DNA from: Nocardia transvalensis NBRC 15921
GTDB lineage: Bacteria; Actinomycetota; Actinomycetes; Mycobacteriales; Mycobacteriaceae
Direction: 5' to 3'
Assembly (NCBI RefSeq): GCF_000308875.1
Contig: NZ_BAGL01000063.1
Coordinates: 124,001 to 188,000, forward strand
DNA: 64,000 bases
Shown: positions 7,725-16,334 of the stretch, one piece after another
Layout of the letters: each line of letters starts with the position of its first letter
How positions within the stretch are numbered: the first letter of the stretch is position 1
Notes under the pieces: generated by a model
Seen by the model: the letters and a program-made list of their open reading frames with translations, nothing else
What the model was told of the DNA's origin: nothing
The model's database searches: none
Program-made: the position numbers and the translations under genes

Positions 7725-9077
7725 GTGGCTACGGATCGGGGGCAGGGGATGATCGTCAGCACGTGGACAGGCGTGGAGGTCAGAGCACTTCGCACGACGG
7801 CCCTACGTCTGACGCAGGAACAGTTCGCCGAGCGGCTCGGATATCAGCCGCCGACCGTCCGTAAATGGGAGAAGGCCACCCACGCCCGCCCGGTTCGAGG
7901 CGAGTCGGCGCAGGCCCTCGACACAGAGCTGGCCCGGCTCGATGCGGAACAACGCGCACGGTTCCGAACGGCAATGGACGAGCAGGCCGATCGACAACTC
8001 GTTACCGAACGAAGCGATAGCCTGGCGGTGAGTACTCGAGACATCGACCAGGAAGTCGAGGACGAGGTGAAGCGCCGCGAGTTCGGGATTCTGCTGGGCG
8101 CCGCGTTCATCGCAGCGGGCGGCGATTCCTCTCTGGCACTCAACAGAATCGGAATAGACGACGCTCGACGACTCTCGGAGAGTGTCACCGATTTCGCCCA
8201 GCGCGAGCAGGCGATCGGCGGGGTCACGCTCGTCATGACCGCTGTGGAAGAACTGGAGCGAGCCAAGGCTCTGCTGGAAACGTGCACCTTCACCGACCCA
8301 GCCGGCCGAGCCTTCATGAGCGCGGCAGGTGAACTCGCGACCATCGCCGGCTGGCTCGCCTACGACGCCGACCTGCACCCGCTAGCGCGCCGCTGTTACG
8401 CCGATGCGTTCGCACTGGCCAACCAAGCAGGCGACAACGACCTGACCGTGCATGTCTGCCTGAATGCCGCACACCAGTCGATCGCGTTGAGTCGTACCGG
8501 AGAGGGCAACCCACACCGAGCCCTCGGACACCTCAACCGCGCCCGAGACCTCACCATCGGCCGCCGCCCCGGACGAATCCACGCGCTGATCGCCACCCGC
8601 GAAGCGCTTTCCCATGCACTCCTCGGCGATCGCAGCGGATTCGGCCGTTCCATCGCAACAGCCTGGCGAGAACTGGATTTCGCCCTCGACCACGAGCCCC
8701 TGAACGACTGCCCGCGATGGCTCCGATTCGTCAATCCCACCGAAGTCCGATCCCACGAGGCAAAGGGTTTCGGAGACCTCGGCGATTCGAGAAAATCCGC
8801 CGACCTCCTGGCCGCCGGTGCCGAATTGGAACAGGCAGGCACTCGAAACGCGGCCAACTACCGCGCCGCATGGGCCGCCACACTCGCCGACATCGGTGAC
8901 ACCGACGGAGCCGTCACCCAAGGACTTTCCGTGCTGGACGACCTGGAGAACTCCGTCTCGTCCACACGCACACTCCGACTGCTCGCCCCCGTCCGCTCCA
9001 CAGTGGACACCAAGCCGGACAACGAATTCCGGATTCGTTTCGACAACCTGAAACGAAAGGTGACCAGCGGCGTATGA
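7725..9077 (+). CDS. XRE-family regulator with TPR-like C-terminal region
   Basis: 450 residues if the GTG at 7725 is used, 442 from the ATG at 7749, which has a GGGG-rich ribosome site. The helix-turn-helix lies at about 15-55 (LRLTQEQFAERLGYQPPTVRKWE). The rest is all-helical with repeated A-x-L/A-x-A pairs of TPR type (RCYADAFALANQAGDND, RALGHLNRARDL), an architecture common in actinobacterial regulators with a peptide or metabolite sensor. A TAATAC hexamer lies at 7703-7708. The stop overlaps the GNAT start (ATGA at 9074), so both form one unit. GC content is a little lower than in the backbone. Confidence 0.85.
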   Translation: MATDRGQGMIVSTWTGVEVRALRTTALRLTQEQFAERLGYQPPTVRKWEKATHARPVRGESAQALDTELARLDAEQRARFRTAMDEQADRQLVTERSDSLAVSTRDIDQEVEDEVKRREFGILLGAAFIAAGGDSSLALNRIGIDDARRLSESVTDFAQREQAIGGVTLVMTAVEELERAKALLETCTFTDPAGRAFMSAAGELATIAGWLAYDADLHPLARRCYADAFALANQAGDNDLTVHVCLNAAHQSIALSRTGEGNPHRALGHLNRARDLTIGRRPGRIHALIATREALSHALLGDRSGFGRSIATAWRELDFALDHEPLNDCPRWLRFVNPTEVRSHEAKGFGDLGDSRKSADLLAAGAELEQAGTRNAANYRAAWAATLADIGDTDGAVTQGLSVLDDLENSVSSTRTLRLLAPVRSTVDTKPDNEFRIRFDNLKRKVTSGV

Positions 9078-9655
9078 CCACCAAAGACATCAACTTCGAG
9101 CACTACACCGCCGCCCAGGCCCGAGAACTACGCCCCGACGTAGAAGACATCTTCCGCGGCTCCTACATCGACACCATCGAATCCGGCGAACCCTTCGAGT
9201 CCCCCGAAGCCTTCATGACCCGCTTCGACACCTACACCGACCCCAACCGCCCAGCCGGATTCGAGTTGGTCATGGCACGAATCGACGGCGAGCCGATCGG
9301 ACAGGCATGGGGGTGGCCCCTCACCTCCGGCACCCACTGGTGGGATGGCCTACAACTCGATGACGGCGATCCCACCGCGTTTACCGCAGAAACCGGTGTT
9401 CGCACATTCGCTCTCAGCGAGATCATGGTCCGAAAAGCCTTCACCGGCAGAGGCATTGCTCGCGCGCTGCACGACGAACTACTCGACAGTCGATCAGAGC
9501 AGCGAGCAACACTTCTCGTCCGCCCTGATAACCGTCGCGCCTACGCCACGTACCTGCGATGGGGCTGGCATCGGATCGGGGTGTTGAAGCCGGACTGGCC
9601 CAACGCTCCGCAATTCGACGCCTTGGTTCGGGCGTCGGATCACGGAGTTTTGTGA
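9074..9655 (+). CDS. GNAT-family N-acetyltransferase
   Basis: 193 residues. The acetyl-CoA-binding signature is FALSEIMVRKAFTGRGIARALHDELL (Q/R-x2-G-x-G/A, here RGIARA) at about 115-140, followed by LLVRPDNRRAYATYLRWGWHRIG, the usual end of the GNAT fold. It is coupled by a 4-bp overlap to the XRE-TPR regulator, forming a two-gene cassette; the acceptor is unknown. The 3' end overlaps the convergent mcrC by 16 bp. Confidence 0.85.
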   Translation: MTTKDINFEHYTAAQARELRPDVEDIFRGSYIDTIESGEPFESPEAFMTRFDTYTDPNRPAGFELVMARIDGEPIGQAWGWPLTSGTHWWDGLQLDDGDPTAFTAETGVRTFALSEIMVRKAFTGRGIARALHDELLDSRSEQRATLLVRPDNRRAYATYLRWGWHRIGVLKPDWPNAPQFDALVRASDHGVL

Positions 9656-10824
9656 AGAATGGCACCAGCCAACGAATCGATCGTCTGCAGCAGTTCCCTC
9701 GGCGGGAGCCCAAGATCCAGAGCGTGACAGTGGATAGTTATACCGCAATTTCTGATCTCGTGGACTCTTGCAGGCTCGTTGCCCTTTGCGTAGACCAGAT
9801 GCCCTTCCTTCAGATTCAGCACCGAGCAGTAGGTTAGCATCTGATACAGATCCGCCTCTGGAAACCCTTTCGGCCTCTCCGCCTTGTATTTTGCATCGAC
9901 AACGGCCACTGGGGAACCATTATTGTCACGCCATACAAGATCGGGACGGAATCGTATCCTGGAAGCTTTGTCGACAAAATGCTCGGATTGAGTCTCCGCA
10001 TGGCCACCGAACTGCCGCATCGCCATGCTGATAGAACCCGTAACGAAATCTTCGTAGACTCGCCACATATCGAACATGAAGCCGGAGACCGCGAGAGGGC
10101 CATTTCTTTGATCGAACGAACTGTTGTCCAGGATGACCTCGGATAGCCTGAGAACGTCATGGTATCTGACATTCAAGCGGTTCGGCCGCCATTTAGGTCT
10201 CCCAATCGACTTCGACGGTACCGTTATGTCGTCCATGAGTAGGCGGATACGACTGAGGCGCTGTCGTGCGTTCACGCCAATATCCGGCATACTCAACAGC
10301 CGAAGTGCTGCCAATAGGACGATACTGTTCTCCGTAGTATCAGTTGTAAAATCGTCGAACTCAACAGCTACGGGAAGAGGCAAGCCGAAGTTCTTGGTCA
10401 ACTGATCCCTGAAATGCACTCGACCTCGAATTACGGAAAGTCTGTCCGCTCTGGTCGTGTACCCTTGCAGCAATCCTTGCTCGACCGCCCGAGAAGCGAG
10501 TCGTACGAATGACTCCGCTACAGCAGGAAACAGCCCTTCTGCCTTTTCCAGGCGAACGAACTCGTCACGCCACATCGAGGGATTCGAACAGTATCCGATG
10601 AAAAACAGGAGACGTTTTATATCCGCCACCTTCGGCCTGACGTTCACCTGCATGCCGCCCGCCCTGACCGAACCTACCTTACGTCCCGGTTTGACCGCGA
10701 ACCCATGCGGTGACTTGCGGCTGACAGTAACCAGATCCAGCGCCGACAGCGTTTCGTACTCCTCGTCGGTAAGATCAAGAACCTGAGGTTTACCCCATTC
10801 CACCAGATCAATCGCCGGTCTCAT
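9640..10824 (-). CDS. mcrC: McrC-type restriction endonuclease subunit
   Basis: 394 residues. The N-terminal part contains the McrC core (VGSVRAGGMQVNVRPKV, KRLLFFIGYC). The C-terminal PD-(D/E)xK nuclease is visible as RFRPDLVW (Asp), VAVVDAKYK (D-x-K) and DLYQMLTYC at about 285-330. In type IV McrBC systems McrC cleaves DNA when the McrB GTPase translocates on modified DNA. Its start overlaps the mcrB stop by 4 bp (ATGA), so the two are translated together. Base composition (about 50-55% GC by eye) and codon use differ strongly from the backbone, indicating horizontal origin. Confidence 0.9.
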   Translation of the reverse strand: MRPAIDLVEWGKPQVLDLTDEEYETLSALDLVTVSRKSPHGFAVKPGRKVGSVRAGGMQVNVRPKVADIKRLLFFIGYCSNPSMWRDEFVRLEKAEGLFPAVAESFVRLASRAVEQGLLQGYTTRADRLSVIRGRVHFRDQLTKNFGLPLPVAVEFDDFTTDTTENSIVLLAALRLLSMPDIGVNARQRLSRIRLLMDDITVPSKSIGRPKWRPNRLNVRYHDVLRLSEVILDNSSFDQRNGPLAVSGFMFDMWRVYEDFVTGSISMAMRQFGGHAETQSEHFVDKASRIRFRPDLVWRDNNGSPVAVVDAKYKAERPKGFPEADLYQMLTYCSVLNLKEGHLVYAKGNEPARVHEIRNCGITIHCHALDLGLPPRELLQTIDSLAGAILHKTP

Positions 10825-11993
10825 TCCGATGCATCCTCATCCGAGCCCGTGACACCGTTCACGCCGTTACGAATCTTTTTCAGAGAATATTTCTCCCGAA
10901 CACTGACATTGGAGTCCCCGAAGTGATACTCCTCCAAGAGAGGAATAATGGAAGTACGCCATGTCATTTCAATACCGGCCGGGGTTAGCGCAGCGGGTCT
11001 CATGAAGTACGACGGGCCGATCTTGAAATCTTCGTCTTCGATAACCGAGTTCAGGTTATCCATTATGTCAGCAGCTTCACTATCGTACCCCTTGCTGGAC
11101 AGCCATTGCCGAAGCACGTTCTTTGTCGGCTCCTCCGAAGGGTGCAGCGACACGAAAGCGAACCGCCGACGCATAGCCGAATCGAGCAGGGCAATAGATC
11201 TGTCCGCCGTATTCATGGTGCCGATAATCACCAGATTCTTCGGTAATTTAAACGTAGATTTCGGCTTGGACGAATACATCAGGCTCAGCCGAGAGTCGCG
11301 GTACTCAAGAAGAAAATAAAGTTCGCCGAAGATTTTTGCTACATTTCCTCGGTTGATTTCATCGATAACCAGAGTATACAGTTTATCGGGGTTTTCCCTA
11401 GCCTCTCGAGCCAACTGCCGGAGCGGACCGAAGTGGACTTCGTACGTGATCTTCCCATCGACCGATCTACTCGGCCGAAATCCCTCGAAGAAATCTTCAT
11501 AGGAGTACGACGGATGGAACTGAACGACTTTCACGTGACCCGGTCCGGATAGGTGTTCAGCTATCGCCTTGGCTATGTAGGTCTTGCCCGTCCCAGGCGG
11601 TCCGTAGAAGATAAGCTGAGGCCTATCCCGCAAAAGATCGATACACTGCTGTAGCCAACTTTGAGGCACGAATAGATCTTTGGCAAGTTTTTCCGATGCG
11701 TCGGGGACCTCTGGCTCGATATCAGAATCCTCGTCGTCATCAACGTCAATATCGCTGTCGAAGGCTTTCGTCAGTAGCTCAATGAGTTCTGCTGCATGCT
11801 CTCTGTCGAACTGCATGGATTGACTACTCTTCGGGTCGGACTCACGCTGGTTGGATCCGAAGGTGGACAGGTGAACCAACGTCTCCCCGTCATCCGTCTC
11901 AAGCACCTTGTACTCACAAGTTACGCCCTGGTCGAGCTTGTGCGGCCTGATTCTCGTTTGACTACTCGGAACGATTCTCAGAATACGGGCCAT
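10821..11993 (-). CDS. mcrB: McrB-type AAA+ GTPase of a type IV restriction system
   Basis: 390 residues. Walker A GPPGTGKT at 131-138, Walker B/sensor VIDEINRGNVAKIFGELYFL near 205-225, and the McrB signature MNTADRSIALLDSAMRRRF. The family hydrolyses GTP and drives McrC. The first ~110 residues carry the specificity region: here a short domain (LVHLSTFGSNQRES, SSQSMQFDREHAAELIELLTKAF) followed by a Asp/Glu-rich linker at 79-96; it does not look like the DUF3578 or EVE domains of other McrB proteins. It is the first gene of the mcrB-mcrC unit and has low GC. Confidence 0.9.
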   Translation of the reverse strand: MARILRIVPSSQTRIRPHKLDQGVTCEYKVLETDDGETLVHLSTFGSNQRESDPKSSQSMQFDREHAAELIELLTKAFDSDIDVDDDEDSDIEPEVPDASEKLAKDLFVPQSWLQQCIDLLRDRPQLIFYGPPGTGKTYIAKAIAEHLSGPGHVKVVQFHPSYSYEDFFEGFRPSRSVDGKITYEVHFGPLRQLAREARENPDKLYTLVIDEINRGNVAKIFGELYFLLEYRDSRLSLMYSSKPKSTFKLPKNLVIIGTMNTADRSIALLDSAMRRRFAFVSLHPSEEPTKNVLRQWLSSKGYDSEAADIMDNLNSVIEDEDFKIGPSYFMRPAALTPAGIEMTWRTSIIPLLEEYHFGDSNVSVREKYSLKKIRNGVNGVTGSDEDASE

Positions 11994-12300
11994 CGATTAG
12001 AACTCCCCTACAACAATCTCTGAAATGCACGGATGTCCCAGACTTCGCCTGACGTGTCACGCAGCGTCACGCGATAACCGGTCCGTCAAGGGCCCTCGGG
12101 CTCCCGCTGATACAACCTCCACAGCGGAGAAGGAACATGCGCCGGGCAGACTTGTCTGCCACTCGGACCAGCGCCGGACTCCATGTGAATCAGACTAGCC
12201 TCGTATTCGCACTCTTCGAAGCAGGCGCGGCCGATGGCGACGGTTCTTAAGCAAGCGCATAGTTGACCTCAACCTCACTCAAGCTTTTAGGGTTGCATCC
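11994..12300. other. intergenic edge of the McrBC island
   Basis: About 307 bp without a convincing gene. It holds the divergent promoters of mcrB and the PPOX gene. The sequence just before the PPOX ATG has TTGACC at about 12262 and no clear Shine-Dalgarno site. GC content returns here from island level to backbone level, marking the right edge; no att repeat or tRNA end was found. Confidence 0.4.
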
Positions 12301-12723
12301 ATGCCCTTCACCGATGCCGAACTCGCCTACCTCAGCACCCAGCACCTCGGACGCCTGGCCACCGTCACCTCGTCCAACATCCCCAACCAGGTCCCCGTCG
12401 GCTTCCGCCTCAACCCCGACAACACGATCGACATCGGCGGACCCAGCCCCAACGCCCAGCGCTACCGCAACGTCCGCAAGAACCCGAACGTCAGCTTCGT
12501 AGTGGATGACATGACCCCGGACGACCCCAACGAGGTGAAGCCGGGATGGGGTCGGGGCGTCGAGATCCGGGGAACGGCGGAAATCGTGACCGTCGAGGAC
12601 ATCCCCGTCTCCCCCGACTGGTTCTGCAACGAGGTGATTCGCATCCACCCCACCCGAATCCACAGCTGGCACATCGATCCTGCCAATCCTGATGGGGAAT
12701 CGCGTAACGTGTCGGGAGCCTGA
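12301..12723 (+). CDS. PPOX-class F420-dependent oxidoreductase
   Basis: 140 residues starting MPFTDAELAYLSTQHLGRLAT, with the split-barrel continuing VPVGFRLNPDNTIDIGG, QRYRNVRKNPNVSFVVDD and GWGRGVEIRGTAE. The C-terminal IRIHPTRIHSWHID is typical of the TIGR04023-type F420-dependent PPOX proteins. The reaction partner is unknown. It is monocistronic; the ATG is well placed by alignment with this family, although the ribosome site is weak. Confidence 0.87.
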   Translation: MPFTDAELAYLSTQHLGRLATVTSSNIPNQVPVGFRLNPDNTIDIGGPSPNAQRYRNVRKNPNVSFVVDDMTPDDPNEVKPGWGRGVEIRGTAEIVTVEDIPVSPDWFCNEVIRIHPTRIHSWHIDPANPDGESRNVSGA

Positions 12724-12867
12724 TCGGGAGAAGGATCAGGGTCTTTCCCCACTCCCCCTCATCCCCGGGTTGTATTTGTTCCCCATAGTGGTGCCAACCC
12801 CCGTGACCTTCTGGCCGGGATGGGTGAGACTGCTGGCGACGCAGTTGAGTTGGAAGGATTGACCTTG

Positions 12868-13170
12868 ATGTCGATAACCAAACATGCGGCTTCGCGCACT
12901 GTTGCGCGGGTGGCTGTTGCGGGGGCCCTTGTGGCGGCTCCGCTTGCTGTACTTGCGATTCCGGCGCAGGCCGATACGGTCGGCGACGAGATCACCACCG
13001 AGGTGCACGGGCACGGGAAGCCGCCGTGGGACCTGCCGGGGTTGTGGGATAACGACCGGGATCGCCATGGGCGCTGGGATGACGACTGCGACGGGCGGGA
13101 CCGCCGCCACGGCCATCCGGGAAATGGGTGGCGGCAGGCTGTGCCTCCGGGCTGGCTCGGAAGCAGCTGA
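12868..13170 (+). CDS. small secreted Asp/His/Arg-rich protein
   Basis: 100 residues from the ATG at 12868 (GGAAGGA upstream). Residues 1-35 form a Sec signal peptide (basic start, hydrophobic AVAGALVAAPLAVLAIP, cleavage likely after AQA). The mature part is only ~65 residues, rich in Asp, His, Arg, Gly and Trp (WDNDRDRHGRWDDDCDGRD), a composition seen in small cell-surface proteins; one Cys is present. No family is recognised. A strong terminator follows 14 bp after the stop. Confidence 0.65.
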   Translation: MSITKHAASRTVARVAVAGALVAAPLAVLAIPAQADTVGDEITTEVHGHGKPPWDLPGLWDNDRDRHGRWDDDCDGRDRRHGHPGNGWRQAVPPGWLGSS

Positions 13171-13183
13171 TCCTGGCTACGCG

Positions 13184-13220
13184 ACGGCCCGGCACCGCAC
13201 GGGGTGCCGGGCCGTTGTTT
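13184..13220 (+). terminator. rho-independent-type terminator
   Basis: A perfect 13-bp stem (13184-13196 with 13203-13215) and 6-nt loop, followed by TGTTT. It ends the transcript of the small secreted protein. Confidence 0.8.
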
Positions 13221-13301
13221 GTGCGGAGCCGGGCAATGGATGGTCGGTACGGGCCGTCGTTGTGCGGAGCCGGGCAATGGATGGCCGGTACGGGCCGTCG
13301 T
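13220..13301. repeat. 41-bp tandem repeat, two copies plus degenerate third
   Basis: Units at 13220-13260 and 13261-13301 differ at one base (TGTGCGGAGCC...GGGCCGTCGT). Degenerate pieces of the same unit continue to about 13385. Each contains GGGCCGTCGTTGTG, which resembles the downstream arm of the preceding terminator, suggesting expansion from it. No gene is seen in 13171-13441. Confidence 0.7.
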
Positions 13302-13441
13302 TGTGCGGGCCGGGCAATGGATTTTGTTGTGCGGGCCGGGCGGCGGTTGGCCGGTAGCGGGCCGTCGTTGTGTGTACGGGCAAAGGATGGCCTGCGGTCT
13401 GCCGAGGGGTGGCCATCCTTATTGCTCGCTAGAGTCGGCGC

Positions 13442-14419
13442 GTGGACCTGATGGGGTGGTTGCTGGATTCCGATCCGGCGCTGCGGTGGCAGGTGGAGCG
13501 GGATCTGCTGGGTGAGCCGGAAGAGGTGTGGGAGGCGACTCGCGCGAGGATTGCGAGCGAAGGGTTCGGGGCGCGGCTGCTGCAGTTGCAGGGCGACGAT
13601 AGGCAGTGGGCCGGCGGGGCGTTCTTTCCCGCGGACTTCGATTTTCACGGTCCCGAGGCCGCTCCGGGTGCGGGGCAGCCGTGGACGGCGACCACGTGGA
13701 CACTCAACAGCCTGCGGGAGTGGGGTCTGGATCCCACGGTCTTGCGCGAGCGGCGGACGGCCGAATTGCTCGCCGAGAACAGCCGGTGGGAATACGACGA
13801 TCTGCCGTATTGGGGTGGCGAAGTCGACTGCTGTATCAACGCGTGGACGGTCGCGAACGGGCTGTGGCTCGGCGCGGATATCTCCGGTCTCGTCGATTGG
13901 TTCCTCGCGCATCAGCTCGGGGACGGTGGGTGGAATTGCGAGTGGGTGGAGGGCTCGACGCGGTCCTCGTTCCATTCGACGCTCAATTCGCTGAAGGGCC
14001 TGCTCGCCTTCGACATCGCGACCGGGGGAACCGACGCGACCCGGACAGCTCGGCGTCGAGGTGAGGAATATCTTCTGCGGCGCAGTCTCTTTCGCCGGCT
14101 GTCGACGGGCGAGCGGGTGGGTCCATGGGTGGATCGCTTCGCCTATCCGTTCCGCTGGACCTACAGCGTTCTCAACGCGGCCGAGTACTTCCGCCAGGCG
14201 GCGCTGCTCGACAATGGACGGCCGGATCATCGGATGGCCGAGGCGATCGAACTCCTCCGCGCCGCCCGGCAACCCGACGGCACCTGGCTCCAGGCCCGCA
14301 GGCAACCGGGCCGTGTGTGGTTCGAGGTCGACGCGCCGCCGGGTGAGCCGTCCAAATGGCTGACGCTGTACGGCACTCGGGTGCTGAACTGGTGGGATTC
14401 AGGACGACGCCACCGATGA
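13442..14419 (+). CDS. squalene-cyclase-like alpha-alpha-barrel protein
   Basis: 325 residues from GTG at 13442. Helical repeats with QW-like motifs (LGDGGWNCEW at about 160, ARQPDGTWL at about 280) are those of the squalene/oxidosqualene-cyclase and prenyltransferase toroid superfamily, but the protein is half the length of hopene cyclases and the catalytic DxDD motif is not seen. Such short members are common in actinobacteria and are usually described only as squalene-cyclase-like. Function unknown. Confidence 0.7.
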   Translation: MDLMGWLLDSDPALRWQVERDLLGEPEEVWEATRARIASEGFGARLLQLQGDDRQWAGGAFFPADFDFHGPEAAPGAGQPWTATTWTLNSLREWGLDPTVLRERRTAELLAENSRWEYDDLPYWGGEVDCCINAWTVANGLWLGADISGLVDWFLAHQLGDGGWNCEWVEGSTRSSFHSTLNSLKGLLAFDIATGGTDATRTARRRGEEYLLRRSLFRRLSTGERVGPWVDRFAYPFRWTYSVLNAAEYFRQAALLDNGRPDHRMAEAIELLRAARQPDGTWLQARRQPGRVWFEVDAPPGEPSKWLTLYGTRVLNWWDSGRRHR

Positions 14420-14484
14420 ATTCGACGACCACGGGGAGTCCATACGTCAGAACCCGTGTTCCGAACGTCATCAGTGAGGTTTTC

Positions 14485-15174
14485 ATGAGCACCAACGCAT
14501 TACCGCCCGTCGTCGACGCCGAGACCTGGCAGAAGCAGCTCGACGCGCTGCGGGTGCGGGAGAAGGCCGCGACCCGCGAACTCGACGCCATCGCCGCGGA
14601 GCGCCGCCGGCTGCCGATGGTCGAGATGCCGGATTACACCCTCGAAGGCGAAGACGGGCCGGTCCGGCTGGCGGACGTTTTCGACGGCAAATCGCAGCTG
14701 ATCGTCTACAACCACATGTGGTTTCCGGACGAGAAGTGGCAGTGCCCGGGTTGCACCGGGTTTACCTCGCAGTACACCCGGCTGGATTTCCTGGACAACT
14801 GGGATGCCCGGTTCGTCATCGTGACCCAGGGGCCGATCGATCAGGCACTCGCCTACAAGCGGCGGGTCGGCAATCGGATGACCTGGTATTCGACGGCGAA
14901 CAGTTCCTTCGGTAGCGATGTCGGGGCGCCACCTGGAGCCGGATTCGCCGTCAATGTCTTCCTGCGCGACGGCGACACCGTCTACCGCACCTGGCACACC
15001 AACGGCCGCGGCACCGAGCAGCTCAGCCACAGCTTCGCGCTGATCGACGTCTTGCCGTACGGGCGTCAGGAAGTGTGGCAGGACGTGCCGGAGGGCTGGC
15101 CGCAGTCCCCGACCTACAGCCGGTGGAGTTCCTCCGAGAAGATCGCCGAGCTCTACGGCGAACCGGAGGCGTGA
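14485..15174 (+). CDS. DUF899 thioredoxin-like protein
   Basis: 229 residues from ATG at 14485 with AGTGAGG upstream. The DUF899 pattern is clear: an N-terminal coiled helix (KQLDALRVREKAATRELDA), LIVYNHMWFPDEKWQCPGC, TSQYTRLDFLDN, then SSFGSDVGAPPGAGFAVNVF and the C-terminal YGRQEVWQDVPEGWPQ. The fold is thioredoxin-like with a C-x-x-C at CPGC; function is not established. It follows the cyclase-like gene by 65 bp on the same strand. Confidence 0.88.
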   Translation: MSTNALPPVVDAETWQKQLDALRVREKAATRELDAIAAERRRLPMVEMPDYTLEGEDGPVRLADVFDGKSQLIVYNHMWFPDEKWQCPGCTGFTSQYTRLDFLDNWDARFVIVTQGPIDQALAYKRRVGNRMTWYSTANSSFGSDVGAPPGAGFAVNVFLRDGDTVYRTWHTNGRGTEQLSHSFALIDVLPYGRQEVWQDVPEGWPQSPTYSRWSSSEKIAELYGEPEA

Positions 15175-15180
15175 CCGCTT

Positions 15181-16260
15181 CTAACGCACGCTCGGGGCGC
15201 GGAAGTGATTGGGTTCCGCGTCGTCCGGGACCGCGTCCGCCGGAGTGAAAGGCTCGACGAGAGTCCGCAATTCGATGAGGTGCCGGGCGTGCGCGTCCAG
15301 TGCGCGGTCCTCCTCGGAGACCGCCGTCCACTCGCGCACCGGCCGCGCCTTGCCGTTCTCGTCGAGGGCGACGACCACCGCCAATCCGTGGGCGGCGAGC
15401 TCGGGCTCGTCGGAATGCGCCTCGGTGGAGGTCACGTGCACGCTCATGTGCATACTGCGCGGGCCCGTGTGGATGAGGCGCGCGGTGATCTCGACGGCGT
15501 GGCCGATGAGAATCGGGCGGTAGAAACGGATTCCGCCGAAATAGGACGTGATGACGTGCCGCCCGGCCCAATCCGCGCCGCAGACGCAGGCGGCCTCGTC
15601 GATCCATCCCATGGTGCGGCCGCCGTGCACCTTGCCGCCCCAATTGATATCCGACGGCGCGGCCAGGAAACGCAGGGTCGCGCTCGGTGCGGTGCCCGCG
15701 GCTGTGTAGTGCTGGGCGGCCATCGCCTCTTCGATGCGTTTGCGCACCGCGATCCGGGCGTGCGCCTGCCCGTGCCGTTCCCGCTCCAGGGTTGTGACCG
15801 GTTGCCATTGCGGGACTTCGACGGGGCGTTTGTCGTCATCGATCGCGACGAAGATCGTCAGGCACTGAGCGGATTGCACCGGCTTCACCCGCGTGGGATC
15901 GGTCGAATAGACGGTGACGAGGATGTGCATGCTGGTTCGTCCGGTGTGGACGAGGCTTGCGTGCAGTTCGACCAGTTCGCCGACGGCGATCGGACGGTCC
16001 AAATGGATATTTCCGACATAGGCGGTGACGCAATAGGTTCCGCTCCACTGGGCGGCCGCGGCGTAGGCGACCTTGTCGACCCATTCGAGAAGTTTGCCGC
16101 CGTCGACGGATCCGACGACACCGGCGTCGGCGGGTTTGACGAGAAAGCGGTGAATCGCTTCGGAGCGGCGGCCGGCCGAGGCCGGGCTCGGGACGGTGAG
16201 TTGAGGTGTCGAGGGCAAGGTTTCACAATCCGTTCGAGCAGAGTATTGGGGCTCCGACAC
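15181..16260 (-). CDS. double-hotdog acyl-CoA thioesterase
   Basis: About 359 residues from GTG at 16260; TTG at 16218 is an alternative, and the frame upstream has no family character. Two hotdog domains are visible, each with the same pattern: first GVVGSVDGGKLLEWVDKVAY and VELHASLVHTGRTSMHI, second NWGGKVHGGRTMGWIDEAA and VEITARLIHTGPRSMHM. The family hydrolyses acyl-CoAs (BFIT/YciA-like). Convergent with DUF899 with only 6 bp between stops. Confidence 0.87.
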   Translation of the reverse strand: MSEPQYSARTDCETLPSTPQLTVPSPASAGRRSEAIHRFLVKPADAGVVGSVDGGKLLEWVDKVAYAAAAQWSGTYCVTAYVGNIHLDRPIAVGELVELHASLVHTGRTSMHILVTVYSTDPTRVKPVQSAQCLTIFVAIDDDKRPVEVPQWQPVTTLERERHGQAHARIAVRKRIEEAMAAQHYTAAGTAPSATLRFLAAPSDINWGGKVHGGRTMGWIDEAACVCGADWAGRHVITSYFGGIRFYRPILIGHAVEITARLIHTGPRSMHMSVHVTSTEAHSDEPELAAHGLAVVVALDENGKARPVREWTAVSEEDRALDAHARHLIELRTLVEPFTPADAVPDDAEPNHFRAPSVR

Positions 16261-16334
16261 CGTTGTCGCCAGCGACCATAGACAACCGGAAGTAGTACGG
16301 GCGAGTAGGCCTTCCCGGTGCCGGTGACCGCTTT

